Assembly: GCA_946610035.1 (NCBI GenBank)
Contig: CAMOCC010000009.1
Span: 1-53,511, forward strand
Source: an uncultured Verrucomicrobiota bacterium
GTDB lineage: Bacteria > Verrucomicrobiota > Kiritimatiellia > RFP12 > UBA1067
Direction of reading: 5' to 3'
Length of the DNA stretch: 53,511 nt
Below the pieces are notes generated by a model that was not told the origin of the DNA, ran no database searches, and saw only the letters and a program-made list of their open reading frames with translations. The translations under genes and the position numbers were made by a program. Below, in pieces: positions 15,325 to 23,109 of the stretch. How positions within the stretch are numbered: the stretch's first letter is position 1; each line of letters opens with the position of its first letter.

Positions 15325-16314
15325 TTGGTCGATTCCGCACAGATCGAGAAACTGTTGGGTCGCCTCGCCGCCGTTGAAGCGGAGATGGGCGACCCGAACG
15401 TTTTCCAGGACAAGAAGCGCTCCAAGGCGCTTCTTGCCGAGTACGCTTTCCTCAAGAAGCTCGACTACGCGTGGGTCGCGTACCAGCTCGGGGAGGCGAC
15501 CGAGAAGGAGCTGTACGCAGCGCTTTTGAAGCCGGACCCGTTCGAGGTCCGCAACGCGGTGATGGAGATCCGCGCTGGTACGGGCGGCGAGGAGGCTGCG
15601 CTTTTCGCGGGGGATCTCTTCAGGATGTATTCGCGGTACTGCGAGTCCGTCGGCTGGAAGGTCTCGGTGATGCACTCCAACTCCACGTCGCTCGACGGCT
15701 ACAAGGAGATCGTATTCACCGTCGTCGGCGAGGGCGCCTACGGGCGCTTCCGCTTCGAGTCGGGCGGGCACCGCGTGCAGCGCGTCCCCGAGACGGAGGC
15801 GCAGGGGAGGATACACACCTCCGCGGCGACAGTCGTCGTATTCCCGGAGGCGGACGAGGAGGACGAGCTCGAAATCCCCGACTCCGAGATCAGGATAGAC
15901 CTCTTCTGCGCCGGCGGCGCGGGCGGGCAGCACGTCAACAAGACCGAATCCGCCGTCCGCATGACCCACCTCCCGACGGGCCTCGTCGCCGTCTGCCAGG
16001 ACGAGCGCTCGCAGCAGCGCAACCGCGAGAAGTGCTTCGCGACGCTGAAGGCGCGAATCCTCGACAAGAGGCGGCGCGACGAGGAGGCGAAGCTGGGGGC
16101 CGACCGCATGTCCCTTCGCGGCTCCGGCGACAGGTCCGAGCGAATCCGCACGTACAACTTCCCGCAGAACCGCATGACGGACCACCGCATCGACCTCACG
16201 CTCTATTCGCTCGACCGCATTGTGGACGGCGAAATGGCCCCGCTCCTGGACGCCCTCGCGGCCCACGACGTCGACGAGCGCCTCGCACGCTCGTTCGCCT
16301 CGCGCTCCGCCTGA
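15325..16314 (+). CDS. prfA: Peptide chain release factor 1
   Basis: Terminates translation at UAG and UAA. The GGQ motif is in CAGGAGGQHVNKTESAVRMT, and the family block HRVQRVPETEAQGRIHTSA is clear. The codon-recognition tripeptide reads PET where RF1 usually has PAT or PVT. At 329 residues it is about 30 shorter at the N-terminus than E. coli RF1. The best start is TTG 15325, four bases after the rpmE stop, which implies coupling. RF2 is excluded because its SPF motif is absent. Confidence 0.93.
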   Translation: MVDSAQIEKLLGRLAAVEAEMGDPNVFQDKKRSKALLAEYAFLKKLDYAWVAYQLGEATEKELYAALLKPDPFEVRNAVMEIRAGTGGEEAALFAGDLFRMYSRYCESVGWKVSVMHSNSTSLDGYKEIVFTVVGEGAYGRFRFESGGHRVQRVPETEAQGRIHTSAATVVVFPEADEEDELEIPDSEIRIDLFCAGGAGGQHVNKTESAVRMTHLPTGLVAVCQDERSQQRNREKCFATLKARILDKRRRDEEAKLGADRMSLRGSGDRSERIRTYNFPQNRMTDHRIDLTLYSLDRIVDGEMAPLLDALAAHDVDERLARSFASRSA

Positions 16315-16328
16315 TCTCACATTTGCAC

Positions 16329-16358
16329 TTGTCAGTCGAGGCCAATTTTTGATAAAAT
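16329..16358 (+). promoter_or_regulatory. infA promoter
   Basis: TTGTCA (16329-16334) and TAAAAT (16353-16358) with an 18-bp spacer. The AATTTTTGA tract before the -10 matches other promoters in the window. Confidence 0.6.
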
Positions 16359-16392
16359 ATTCCACATTGTAGTCAAATAAGGTAAATTCGTA

Positions 16393-16638
16393 ATGGCGAA
16401 AGAAGAAGATCAGGCTATAGAGGTTGTGGGGACCGTGACGAAGGTCCTCCCCGCGACCATGTACAAGGTCCAGCTCGAGAACGGGCACGAAGTGCTCGCT
16501 CACATCTCGGGCAAGATGAGGAAGTTCTTCATCAAAATAGCGATCGGCGACAAGGTCACCGTCGAGATTTCCCCGTACGACCTCGGGAAGGGCCGGATTA
16601 CCTACCGCCACCGCGAGCACACCGTGCAACCGCAGTGA
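16393..16638 (+). CDS. infA: Translation initiation factor IF-1
   Basis: An 81-residue OB-fold protein that occupies the 30S A site during initiation. It shows [20 protein letters not shown], then [19 protein letters not shown] and [20 protein letters not shown], close to the family consensus. Upstream there is only a weak AAGG. It is followed at 48 bp by yebC. Confidence 0.95.
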   Translation: MAKEEDQAIEVVGTVTKVLPATMYKVQLENGHEVLAHISGKMRKFFIKIAIGDKVTVEISPYDLGKGRITYRHREHTVQPQ

Positions 16639-16686
16639 TTTTCCATCAAGTAAACAGAACAACTTCAATCAACTAAGGAGACTCAA

Positions 16687-17451
16687 ATGTCAGGTCACAG
16701 CCACTGGGCGACAATCAAGCGCGCGAAAGGCGCGGCGGATGCGAAGAAGGGTAAGATCTTCTCGAAACTCGGCAAGGAAATCACCATCGTCGTGAAGGCG
16801 AAGGGCGGGGATCCGGACAACAACCCGACGCTCCGTACGCTCATCGCGAAGGCGAAGGCGGCGCAGATGCCGAACGACAACATCGAACGCGCCATCAAGA
16901 AGGGCACCGGCGAACTCGAGTCCGCCGAAATGGTCGACGCCCAGTACGAGGGCATCAAGGGCGGTACCGCGATCGTCGTGCGCGTCCTGACGGACAACAA
17001 GAACCGCGCCGCGGCCGAAGTCTCGAACGTCTTCAAGAAGAACGGCATCGAGCTCGCGAAGCCCGGCAGCGCGTCGCGTCTTTTTGACAAGCTCGGCCAG
17101 GTCATGATCCCGGCGGCGGACGGCGTAACCGAGGACAAGGTCATGGAAGTCGCTCTCGAGGCGGGCGCCGAGGACGTCGTCTCGGAGGACGGCGGCTTCA
17201 CCGTCAAGTGCCAGCCGAACGACTTCGTCGCGGTCTCCGAGGCCATCAAGGCCGCCGGCATCGCGATCGACGAGGAGAACTCCAACATCGGCCTCGTCCC
17301 GAACATGACGAACCCCGTCTCCGACGTCAACGTCGCCAAGGCGATCAACAAGTTCGTCGAGATGCTCGAGGACCTCGAGGACACCCAGGACGTCTACACC
17401 AACATGGAGACGACGGACGAAGTGGACGCCGCTCTCGAAGCCGAGGGTTGA
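16687..17451 (+). CDS. yebC: YebC/PmpR family protein
   Basis: A 254-residue member of the TACO1/YebC family, described as transcriptional regulators and, more recently, as factors easing ribosome stalling at proline-rich stretches. The N-terminal signature GHSHWATIKRAKGAADAKKG and MPNDNIERAIKKGTGE are diagnostic. AAGGAG lies upstream of the ATG. Its location next to infA and near rpmE-prfA suits a translation role. Confidence 0.93.
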   Translation: MSGHSHWATIKRAKGAADAKKGKIFSKLGKEITIVVKAKGGDPDNNPTLRTLIAKAKAAQMPNDNIERAIKKGTGELESAEMVDAQYEGIKGGTAIVVRVLTDNKNRAAAEVSNVFKKNGIELAKPGSASRLFDKLGQVMIPAADGVTEDKVMEVALEAGAEDVVSEDGGFTVKCQPNDFVAVSEAIKAAGIAIDEENSNIGLVPNMTNPVSDVNVAKAINKFVEMLEDLEDTQDVYTNMETTDEVDAALEAEG

Positions 17452-17456
17452 GCCGG

Positions 17457-17834
17457 ATGAAGCTGGAGCACGTAGCAATCGACGTTGCGGAACCCGAGGC
17501 GCTCATCACCTGGTGGTGCGACAACCTCGGCTTCCGCCGCTCCGCGCCTAAGTCGGCGTTCATAATCGACGATTCCGGCGAGATGGGCCTCGAGGTCTAT
17601 CGCACGGGCGAGACGCCCGCCTCGCCCGACTACAAGTCGATGAACTCCATGACGCTCCACGTTGCGTTCGTATCCGAGGACGTCAAGGCCGACGCCGACA
17701 GGCTCGTAAAGGCCGGCGCGACACTCGAGAAGATAACGCTCGAGAACCCCGCCTTCCACATGGCCATCCTCCGCGATCCGTGGGGCGTGGCGATCCAGCT
17801 CTGCAAGCGGGAGCACACCATATTCTTCAAGTGA
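17457..17834 (+). CDS. VOC/glyoxalase-superfamily protein
   Basis: A 125-residue protein of the vicinal-oxygen-chelate fold, starting MKLEHVAIDVAEPEALITWW. The second beta-alpha module includes MTLHVAFVSEDVKADADRLV and the C-terminal RDPWGVAIQLCKR. The His and Glu positions are compatible with a metal site, but the substrate is unknown (glyoxalase, dioxygenase and antibiotic-resistance relatives all share this fold). The ATG lies 5 bp after the yebC stop. Confidence 0.82.
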   Translation: MKLEHVAIDVAEPEALITWWCDNLGFRRSAPKSAFIIDDSGEMGLEVYRTGETPASPDYKSMNSMTLHVAFVSEDVKADADRLVKAGATLEKITLENPAFHMAILRDPWGVAIQLCKREHTIFFK

Positions 17835-18125
17835 CGCGCAGAAGCTTGACGATTCTGGCGATGACGGCGTCCCTCCACGTGTTGGCGGGGACGCCGTTCT
17901 GCCATACACCGGATGGATCCGGCCGTCTGCTCCAGTACGAGGCGAAGGACGGCGGATACACCGCCTACCGCGTCGAGACTTCGGACCGTGCGGAATTCGC
18001 CCTCTACAAGGGTCCGAAGGAATGCCGGAACGTCCAGTTTTCAATTTCCGCTGGATCGGGCGCTTGTGTCCGAGACGCCGGCTGCGGACATGAAGCCCGT
18101 ACCCTACCGCGAAAGGGGAGTATAG
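17831..18125 (+). pseudogene. Small secreted protein with a one-base frameshift
   Basis: The first part, from GTG 17831 overlapping the VOC stop, reads MTRRSLTILAMTASLHVLAG, a signal peptide, then YEAKDGGYTAYRVETSDRAE and GPKECRNVQF. At the TTTT near 18038-18041 the sensible frame changes: removing one T gives QFPLDRALVSETPAADMKPV, then PYRERGV and a stop at 18123-18125. The combined protein would be 97 residues. The frame without the correction drifts into unlikely sequence and runs into the repeat. I do not recognise the family. A sequencing error in the T-run is as likely as a real mutation. Confidence 0.55.
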
Positions 18126-18163
18126 TATCCCACAGAGAGTTTGAGTGTGGAGGTCGGAAAAGA

Positions 18164-18268
18164 ATTTAGGGACGTTTAGGGTCTATTAGGGTCGTTTAGG
18201 GTCTATTAGGGTCGTCTAGGGACGTCTAGGGACACGATAAGCACTACCAACTACCAGCTACCAACTAA
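18164..18268. repeat. Composite intergenic repeat, copy 2 (about seven decamers plus CTACCAA heptamers)
   Basis: From 18164 to 18234 the sequence has a strict 10-base period (GTCTATTAGG, GTCGTTTAGG and variants such as GTCGTCTAGG and GACGTCTAGG). From 18243 to 18268 it has CTACCAA-type heptamers. It fills the gap between the frameshifted gene and the SGNH hydrolase. Confidence 0.85.
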
Positions 18269-18329
18269 CTCTTCACTCTTAACTCCCACGAGTGCCCCTC
18301 CGCAATCGGGTAGGGCGGTGCGCGGGCGG

Positions 18330-18341
18330 ATGTGATAAAAT
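18330..18341 (+). promoter_or_regulatory. SGNH hydrolase promoter (leaderless type)
   Basis: ATGTGATAAAAT with TAAAAT at 18336-18341, only 7 nt before the ATG. No Shine-Dalgarno is present. Confidence 0.55.
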
Positions 18342-18348
18342 AGAAGCC

Positions 18349-19062
18349 ATGAAAATGAAACTCGTTCTTTCGTGCCTCGCCGCACTGTCGCTTCCCGCCG
18401 CCTATGGCTTGTCCACTTCGCCGCTTGCCGGCAGGCGCATCGCCTTCATCGGCGACAGCTACGTGCGCAACCACCGCAACGCCGTGGAGGACACATGGCA
18501 CTACAAGCTCGCCGCCAAGCACGGCATGGAATACCACAACTACGGACGCAATGGCGGCTGCATCGCCTTCGACCGCGCGAAGTTCGGTCCGTCGATACTG
18601 AAGCGCTTCGGCGAGATGGAGGACGGCCTCGACTACGTCGTCATGATCGCCGGGCACAACGACGCCGGTTTCATACAGAAGGGCGACGGCAATAACAGCG
18701 TTTCGCCGGAGAGGCAGGCGGAGAACTTCACGACATTCACAAACGGACTCGACAGGCTCTGCACGGGTCTGAGGGCGAAGTATCCTTCCGCCACCATAGT
18801 CTTCATCTCGCCGTGGAGGGTGGAGCGGGCCTATTTCCCCGAGGTGGTGGAGGCCGAACGCGCTGCGGCGGCCAGGCACGGCTTCGCGTTTTTCGACGCG
18901 GCGCACCTGAGCGGTGTCAATCCCAACGATCCGGAGGAGCGCAAGGCCTGGTTCCAGGGTCCGAACGACACGGCGCACCTCAATCCGAAGGGCCACGACC
19001 GCGTACTCCCCGTCTTCGAAAAGTTCTTCCTCTCCCTCCCCTCCGCAAAGGCAGGCGGCTAA
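18349..19062 (+). CDS. Secreted SGNH/GDSL hydrolase
   Basis: A 237-residue esterase-fold protein exported by an N-terminal signal peptide (KMKLVLSCLAALSLPAAYGL). Block I has the nucleophile in AFIGDSYVRN; block II is near YGRNGG; block III is VVMIAGHNDAG with the Asn; block V has Asp and His in DTAHLNPKGHD. Known members are carbohydrate esterases, lipases or peptidoglycan acetylesterases, and the substrate cannot be inferred here. An in-frame ATG at 18292 is too early for the promoter and signal peptide. Confidence 0.85.
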   Translation: MKMKLVLSCLAALSLPAAYGLSTSPLAGRRIAFIGDSYVRNHRNAVEDTWHYKLAAKHGMEYHNYGRNGGCIAFDRAKFGPSILKRFGEMEDGLDYVVMIAGHNDAGFIQKGDGNNSVSPERQAENFTTFTNGLDRLCTGLRAKYPSATIVFISPWRVERAYFPEVVEAERAAAARHGFAFFDAAHLSGVNPNDPEERKAWFQGPNDTAHLNPKGHDRVLPVFEKFFLSLPSAKAGG

Positions 19063-19105
19063 GGCGTCGTCCGGGAAAATTGCCCGTTTCTGCGCCTGAT
19101 GGGCC

Positions 19106-19121
19106 GAATTTTTGGTATAAT
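19106..19121 (+). promoter_or_regulatory. icd promoter (leaderless type)
   Basis: GAATTTTTGG then TATAAT (19116-19121), with the icd ATG 7 nt after the hexamer. Transcription should begin at or next to the ATG. Confidence 0.7.
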
Positions 19122-19128
19122 ATCCCCC

Positions 19129-20352
19129 ATGAGCGAAAAAATCACTATGCAGGGCGGGAAGCTGAACGTTCCCGAGAATCCTATCATTCCCTTCGTCGAG
19201 GGCGACGGAACCGGCCCCGACATCACGCGGGCGGCGATGAACGTCTGGAACGCAGCCGTCGAGAAGGCGTACGGCGGGAAGCGCAAGATAGAGTGGAAGG
19301 AGGTCCTCGCGGGCGAGAAGGCCTTCAAGGCGACCGGGGAGTGGCTCCCCAAGGCGACGCTGGATGCGTGCCGCGACTGCCTCGTTTCGATCAAGGGACC
19401 ACTCACGACGCCGGTCGGGGGCGGAATCCGATCAATCAACGTCCAGATGCGCCAGGCGCTCGACCTCTACGTATGCCTGAGGCCCGTGAGGTGGTTCAAG
19501 GGGGTGCCTTCCCCCGTGAAGCGCCCTGAATTGACCGACATGGTCATCTTCCGCGAGAACACCGAGGACATATACGCCGGAATCGAGTGGATGAACGGCA
19601 CTCCCGAGGTGGAGAAGGTGAAGAGGTTCCTCCTCGACGAGATGGGCGTGACGAAAATCCGCTTCCCCGAGACGGCCTCCATCGGCATCAAGCCGGTGTC
19701 GCTCGAGGGCACCGAGCGCCTTGTCAGGGCGGCGCTCGACTACGCAGTGCAGAACGACAGGAAGTCCGTAACCCTCGTCCACAAGGGCAACATCCAGAAG
19801 TTCACCGAGGGCGCCTTCCGCGACTGGGGCTATGCGCTCGCGAAGCGCGAGTACGGCGCGACGCTGATCGACAAGGGTCCGTGGTGCGAGTTCAGGAACC
19901 CGAAGACGGGCCGCACGATCGTCGTAAAGGACTGCATCTGCGACGCGTTCCTCCAGCAGATACTGACGCGTCCGGCGGAATACGACGTGATCGCGACCCT
20001 GAACCTCAACGGCGACTACGTGTCCGACGCCCTGGCGGCGACGGTCGGCGGGATCGGCATAGCGCCCGGCGCGAACATCAACTACCTCACGGGCGTCGCA
20101 GTCTTCGAGGCGACGCACGGAACGGCCCCCAAGTACGCGGGGCTCGACAAGGTGAACCCCGGCTCGCTCATCCTCTCTGGCGAGATGATGCTCAGGTACA
20201 TGGGGTGGACCGAGGCCGCGGACCTCATCATCGCCGCGATGGACAAGGTGATCGCCGCGAAGACCGTAACCTACGACTTCGCCCGCCAGATGGAGGGTGC
20301 GAAGGAGCTGAAGTGCTCCGAATTCGGCGCCGCGCTTGCGCAGGCGATGTGA
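19129..20352 (+). CDS. icd: Isocitrate dehydrogenase (NADP-dependent type)
   Basis: Oxidative decarboxylation of isocitrate to 2-oxoglutarate in the TCA cycle. The 407 residues follow the E. coli Icd pattern: [36 protein letters not shown] (with the phosphorylatable Ser region), [32 protein letters not shown] and [20 protein letters not shown]. The frame is open from ATG 19099, but that start lies upstream of the -10 box. ATG 19129 fits the promoter and the family N-terminus ([20 protein letters not shown]). Confidence 0.94.
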   Translation: MSEKITMQGGKLNVPENPIIPFVEGDGTGPDITRAAMNVWNAAVEKAYGGKRKIEWKEVLAGEKAFKATGEWLPKATLDACRDCLVSIKGPLTTPVGGGIRSINVQMRQALDLYVCLRPVRWFKGVPSPVKRPELTDMVIFRENTEDIYAGIEWMNGTPEVEKVKRFLLDEMGVTKIRFPETASIGIKPVSLEGTERLVRAALDYAVQNDRKSVTLVHKGNIQKFTEGAFRDWGYALAKREYGATLIDKGPWCEFRNPKTGRTIVVKDCICDAFLQQILTRPAEYDVIATLNLNGDYVSDALAATVGGIGIAPGANINYLTGVAVFEATHGTAPKYAGLDKVNPGSLILSGEMMLRYMGWTEAADLIIAAMDKVIAAKTVTYDFARQMEGAKELKCSEFGAALAQAM

Positions 20353-20369
20353 TAGGGACGACGTGGACG

Positions 20370-20415
20370 CCGGGCAAACGGTAGAAAAATATCTGTTTTT
20401 TACCTGTTTGTCCGG
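20370..20415. other. Long hairpin between icd and the FadL gene
   Basis: CCGGGCAAAC plus GGTA (20370-20383) pairs with TACC plus GTTTGTCCGG (20401-20415), with one bulged T and one G-U pair. The loop is A/T-rich. There is no trailing U-run, so it may be an inefficient terminator for icd or an operator, because it abuts the -35 box TTGCGT of the next promoter. Confidence 0.45.
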
Positions 20416-20444
20416 TTGCGTTTCGCCGCGGAAAAGGGTATAAT
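20416..20444 (+). promoter_or_regulatory. Promoter of the fadL-like operon (leaderless type)
   Basis: TTGCGT (20416-20421), 17-bp spacer, TATAAT (20439-20444). The ATG is 8 nt after the hexamer. Confidence 0.65.
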
Positions 20445-20452
20445 ACGCGCCC

Positions 20453-21763
20453 ATGAAAACGACAAAGAAGGCTCTGTTGGCTGCGGTTGCGCTCTCGGGA
20501 ATCGAGGCGTTTTCCGCTGGATTCGGTTTTTACGAGATGGACGCCGCCTCGACGGCGTTCGGAGGACATGTCTTCGGACAGCCCTTAAACGCGTCTGCGG
20601 TGTACTACAACCCGGCCGCGATGAGCACGCTCACCGGCACGGTCGTGACGCTCGACTTCACGGCCGTGAACCCCCGTGCCGACGCCCGCGTCGACAAGAA
20701 GCACGACACGCGCATGAACTCCGGCTGGATCTGCGCGCCTACGTTCTTCATCACGCAGGAGCTCCCCTGGGGCTTCCACTTCGGCTTCGGCGGCTTCGCC
20801 GACTTCGGCATCGCGTCCGCCTACAACAACCACTGGGAGCTGAAGTACGACTCCACCGAGACGTCCTTCGAGGGCTACACGCTCCAGCCGGTGCTCTCCT
20901 ACGAGATCATCGACGACAAGTGGTCGTTCGCCGCCGGTCCCCGCTTCACCTACTGCACCTTCGAGACGAAGATGAAGCGCGACTTCAAGTTCGTCGACAA
21001 CATGTACATGCTTCAGTCCCATGGCTACCTCCACGCACCCGTCAGGGGCAAGGACAGGCTGAGGATCCATGCGGACAACGAGGACGACATCGGCATCGGC
21101 CTTGCGGCGGCCACGCAGTTCCGCGTGACGGACGACTTCGCGCTCGGTGTCATGTACCGCTCGCGCATGAAGACCGAGCTGGAGGGGCGCTCCTCCTGGC
21201 GCGGGTCCGACCTCCGCCACGGCAACGACGCCAAGGAGAAGATCCAGCTCCCCGCGCAGGTGACGCTCGGCTTCAACTGGGACAACGCGCTCTGGGTCGA
21301 GGGGCTCCACCTCGGTTCGTCCGTGAGCTGGATCGAGTGGTCCAAGATGTCCGCCATCCGCTTCGACGTCTACAACCCCGTGAGCGGTCAGGTCGAGAAG
21401 AATTCCATCAAGATGGACTGGCGCAACACCTACCGCGCGGGCTTCGGCGTCGGCTACGACCTCACAAAGAACTGGACCGTCCTCGGCGGCTACACCTACG
21501 ACTGGGACCCCTGCCGCAACAAGATCGGCTACGCCCACACGATGCTCCCGCTCGGCGACCGCCACATCGCATCGACGGGCCTTACGTGGAAGACCGACGA
21601 CGGAAAGTGGGAGATTTCGGTCGCATACGCCATGATCATCCTCGAGTCCAAGACCCAGAAGATCAAGGACGAGTACTACGACTACAACAAGACCGTCCAC
21701 AAGATGCACACCCACAACGCCTACACGAGCCTCGTCTCCGCAGGCGTGACGTACCACTTCTGA
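20453..21763 (+). CDS. FadL/OmpP1/TodX-type outer-membrane transporter
   Basis: A 436-residue outer-membrane beta-barrel that probably imports long-chain fatty acids or other hydrophobic molecules. A signal peptide ends near residue 22. The FadL N-terminal plug signature follows: GFGFYEMDAASTAFGGHVFG, then ASAVYYNPAAMSTLTGT. Alternating aromatic strands run to the end and the last residue is Phe (VSAGVTYHF), the usual barrel-assembly signal. The FkbH-like gene starts 4 bp later, implying one operon. Confidence 0.9.
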   Translation: MKTTKKALLAAVALSGIEAFSAGFGFYEMDAASTAFGGHVFGQPLNASAVYYNPAAMSTLTGTVVTLDFTAVNPRADARVDKKHDTRMNSGWICAPTFFITQELPWGFHFGFGGFADFGIASAYNNHWELKYDSTETSFEGYTLQPVLSYEIIDDKWSFAAGPRFTYCTFETKMKRDFKFVDNMYMLQSHGYLHAPVRGKDRLRIHADNEDDIGIGLAAATQFRVTDDFALGVMYRSRMKTELEGRSSWRGSDLRHGNDAKEKIQLPAQVTLGFNWDNALWVEGLHLGSSVSWIEWSKMSAIRFDVYNPVSGQVEKNSIKMDWRNTYRAGFGVGYDLTKNWTVLGGYTYDWDPCRNKIGYAHTMLPLGDRHIASTGLTWKTDDGKWEISVAYAMIILESKTQKIKDEYYDYNKTVHKMHTHNAYTSLVSAGVTYHF

Positions 21764-21766
21764 TCC

Positions 21767-23056
21767 ATGAAGGTCGCGCTGACCGGCGATGTCGCACTCG
21801 AACTGATCGCCCCCTATTTCCGGGAGGAGGGATTCGAGGTCTACACGCCGGTCGGCTTCGCAACGTGGAGGCAGGAGATCCTGGACGAGAACTCCGGCCT
21901 CCACAAGTTCAAACCGGACGCCATCTTCGACGTAACGTCGCTGGACGGCGTCCTTCGTGACGAGATCCCCGGCTTCTTCGACGAGCGCATGCGCGCTCTC
22001 GCGTCCATGCCGTACTCGCTTGCCGGAATACGGGCGATAGTGGACGAGTTCAAGTGGATCGCCGCGTCCGCCCCGAAGAAGGTCCTCGCCGTCGATGCGG
22101 ACGAGACGCTGTGGCGCGGAATCCTGTCCGAAGACGGACGCGAGGCGCTCTCGCCCTGCGCCGATTTCCAGCGTGGCCTCGCGGAGCTGCGCTCCGATGG
22201 CGTGGTACTCGTCCTCCTCTCCAAGAACGACCCCGTGTTCCCGTTCATGCGGCGCGACATGCCGCTTTCGGACGGCGACTTCGCCGCGATGAAGGTGAAC
22301 TGGGGCCCGAAGGCCGGCAACTTGATAGAGGCGTGCCGCGAACTGAACCTCGGCGTCGATTCCGTCGTTTTCCTTGACGACAACGCCCACGAAAGGGCGC
22401 AGATGGCGGCGCAGCTCCCCGAAGTCGCCGTCGCGCCGTGGACGGGCTGGGACGGCGGCGTCGCGCCGCGTACGCTCCTCCGCCGCCTGAAGACGTACTT
22501 CTTCCCGAAGGCCGGGACGACGGAGGAGGACAGGTTGAGGTCCGCCGACTACGCCGCCCGCCGTCTTCGCGCCGAGTCGCTTGCGGGGGCGAAGTCCCTC
22601 GACGAGTACCTGACGGCGCTCGACCTTCGCGTTGCGCCGGGAATCGCATCGGAGGGGGACCTCGACCGCCTCGCGCAGATGGCGGGCAAGACAAACCAGT
22701 TCAACGCGACGACGATACGCCGGACGAGGGACGAATTCGCCGCGCTCCTGTCGGATCCGTCGAAGAGGGTCTTCGTCTTCCGGACGCGCGACCGCTACGG
22801 CGAGCAGGGGCTGGTGTGCTATGCGGTCGTCGATGTTGCTACGCGCCGTGCGACCGATTTCGTTATGAGCTGCCGCGCGATGGGACGCACGCTGGAACAC
22901 TTCGCATGGCGGTACGTCTGCACCGAGCTGGGCTTCACGCCGCAGGTCGACTTCACGCCGACGGCGAAGAACGGACCCTTCAAGGCGTTCCTCGACTCCG
23001 GAATGTCCGGCAGGACCTGGTACCTTCGCCAGACGCCGTCCCTTGGCGGGTGTTGA
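21767..23056 (+). CDS. FkbH-like HAD-IIIC protein
   Basis: A 429-residue protein of the FkbH/HAD-IIIC group. These proteins load glyceryl units onto acyl carriers in polyketide pathways, or modify surface glycans and lipids. Motif I is LAVDADETLWRG (Asp110, Asp112), motif II is near LLSKND, and motif IV is VVFLDDNAHERAQM. The C-terminal acyltransferase/GNAT-like part has MAGKTNQFNATTIRR and FVMSCRAMGRTLEHFAW, both typical of FkbH. It lies between a lipid-type porin and an FtsX-type permease, with no polyketide or carrier-protein gene nearby. An envelope-lipid role is inference. Confidence 0.85.
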   Translation: MKVALTGDVALELIAPYFREEGFEVYTPVGFATWRQEILDENSGLHKFKPDAIFDVTSLDGVLRDEIPGFFDERMRALASMPYSLAGIRAIVDEFKWIAASAPKKVLAVDADETLWRGILSEDGREALSPCADFQRGLAELRSDGVVLVLLSKNDPVFPFMRRDMPLSDGDFAAMKVNWGPKAGNLIEACRELNLGVDSVVFLDDNAHERAQMAAQLPEVAVAPWTGWDGGVAPRTLLRRLKTYFFPKAGTTEEDRLRSADYAARRLRAESLAGAKSLDEYLTALDLRVAPGIASEGDLDRLAQMAGKTNQFNATTIRRTRDEFAALLSDPSKRVFVFRTRDRYGEQGLVCYAVVDVATRRATDFVMSCRAMGRTLEHFAWRYVCTELGFTPQVDFTPTAKNGPFKAFLDSGMSGRTWYLRQTPSLGGC

Positions 23057-23109
23057 ACCATTCATGCGCCTGTGCCGTTGAATAGGGTACTAAACGGAGC
23101 AAGAAACGT

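Noticed and set aside
18164-18268. Possible CRISPR array or telomere-like repeat
   Set aside because: Units of 10 and 7 bases with no unique spacers rule out CRISPR. Telomere-like TTAGGG is superficial: the unit is a decamer and lies between genes.
19099-19128. Upstream ATG for icd (ten extra residues)
   Set aside because: The -10 box lies inside this extension, so it would not be in the mRNA; ATG 19129 also matches family starts.
20585-23065. An 826-codon minus-strand open frame, with similar ones at 34017-36896, 6118-7905, 1353-2789 and 15313-16668
   Set aside because: They lie opposite well-identified genes and are rich in Arg, Leu, Val and Asp. Their openness follows from G/C-rich third positions of the sense genes.
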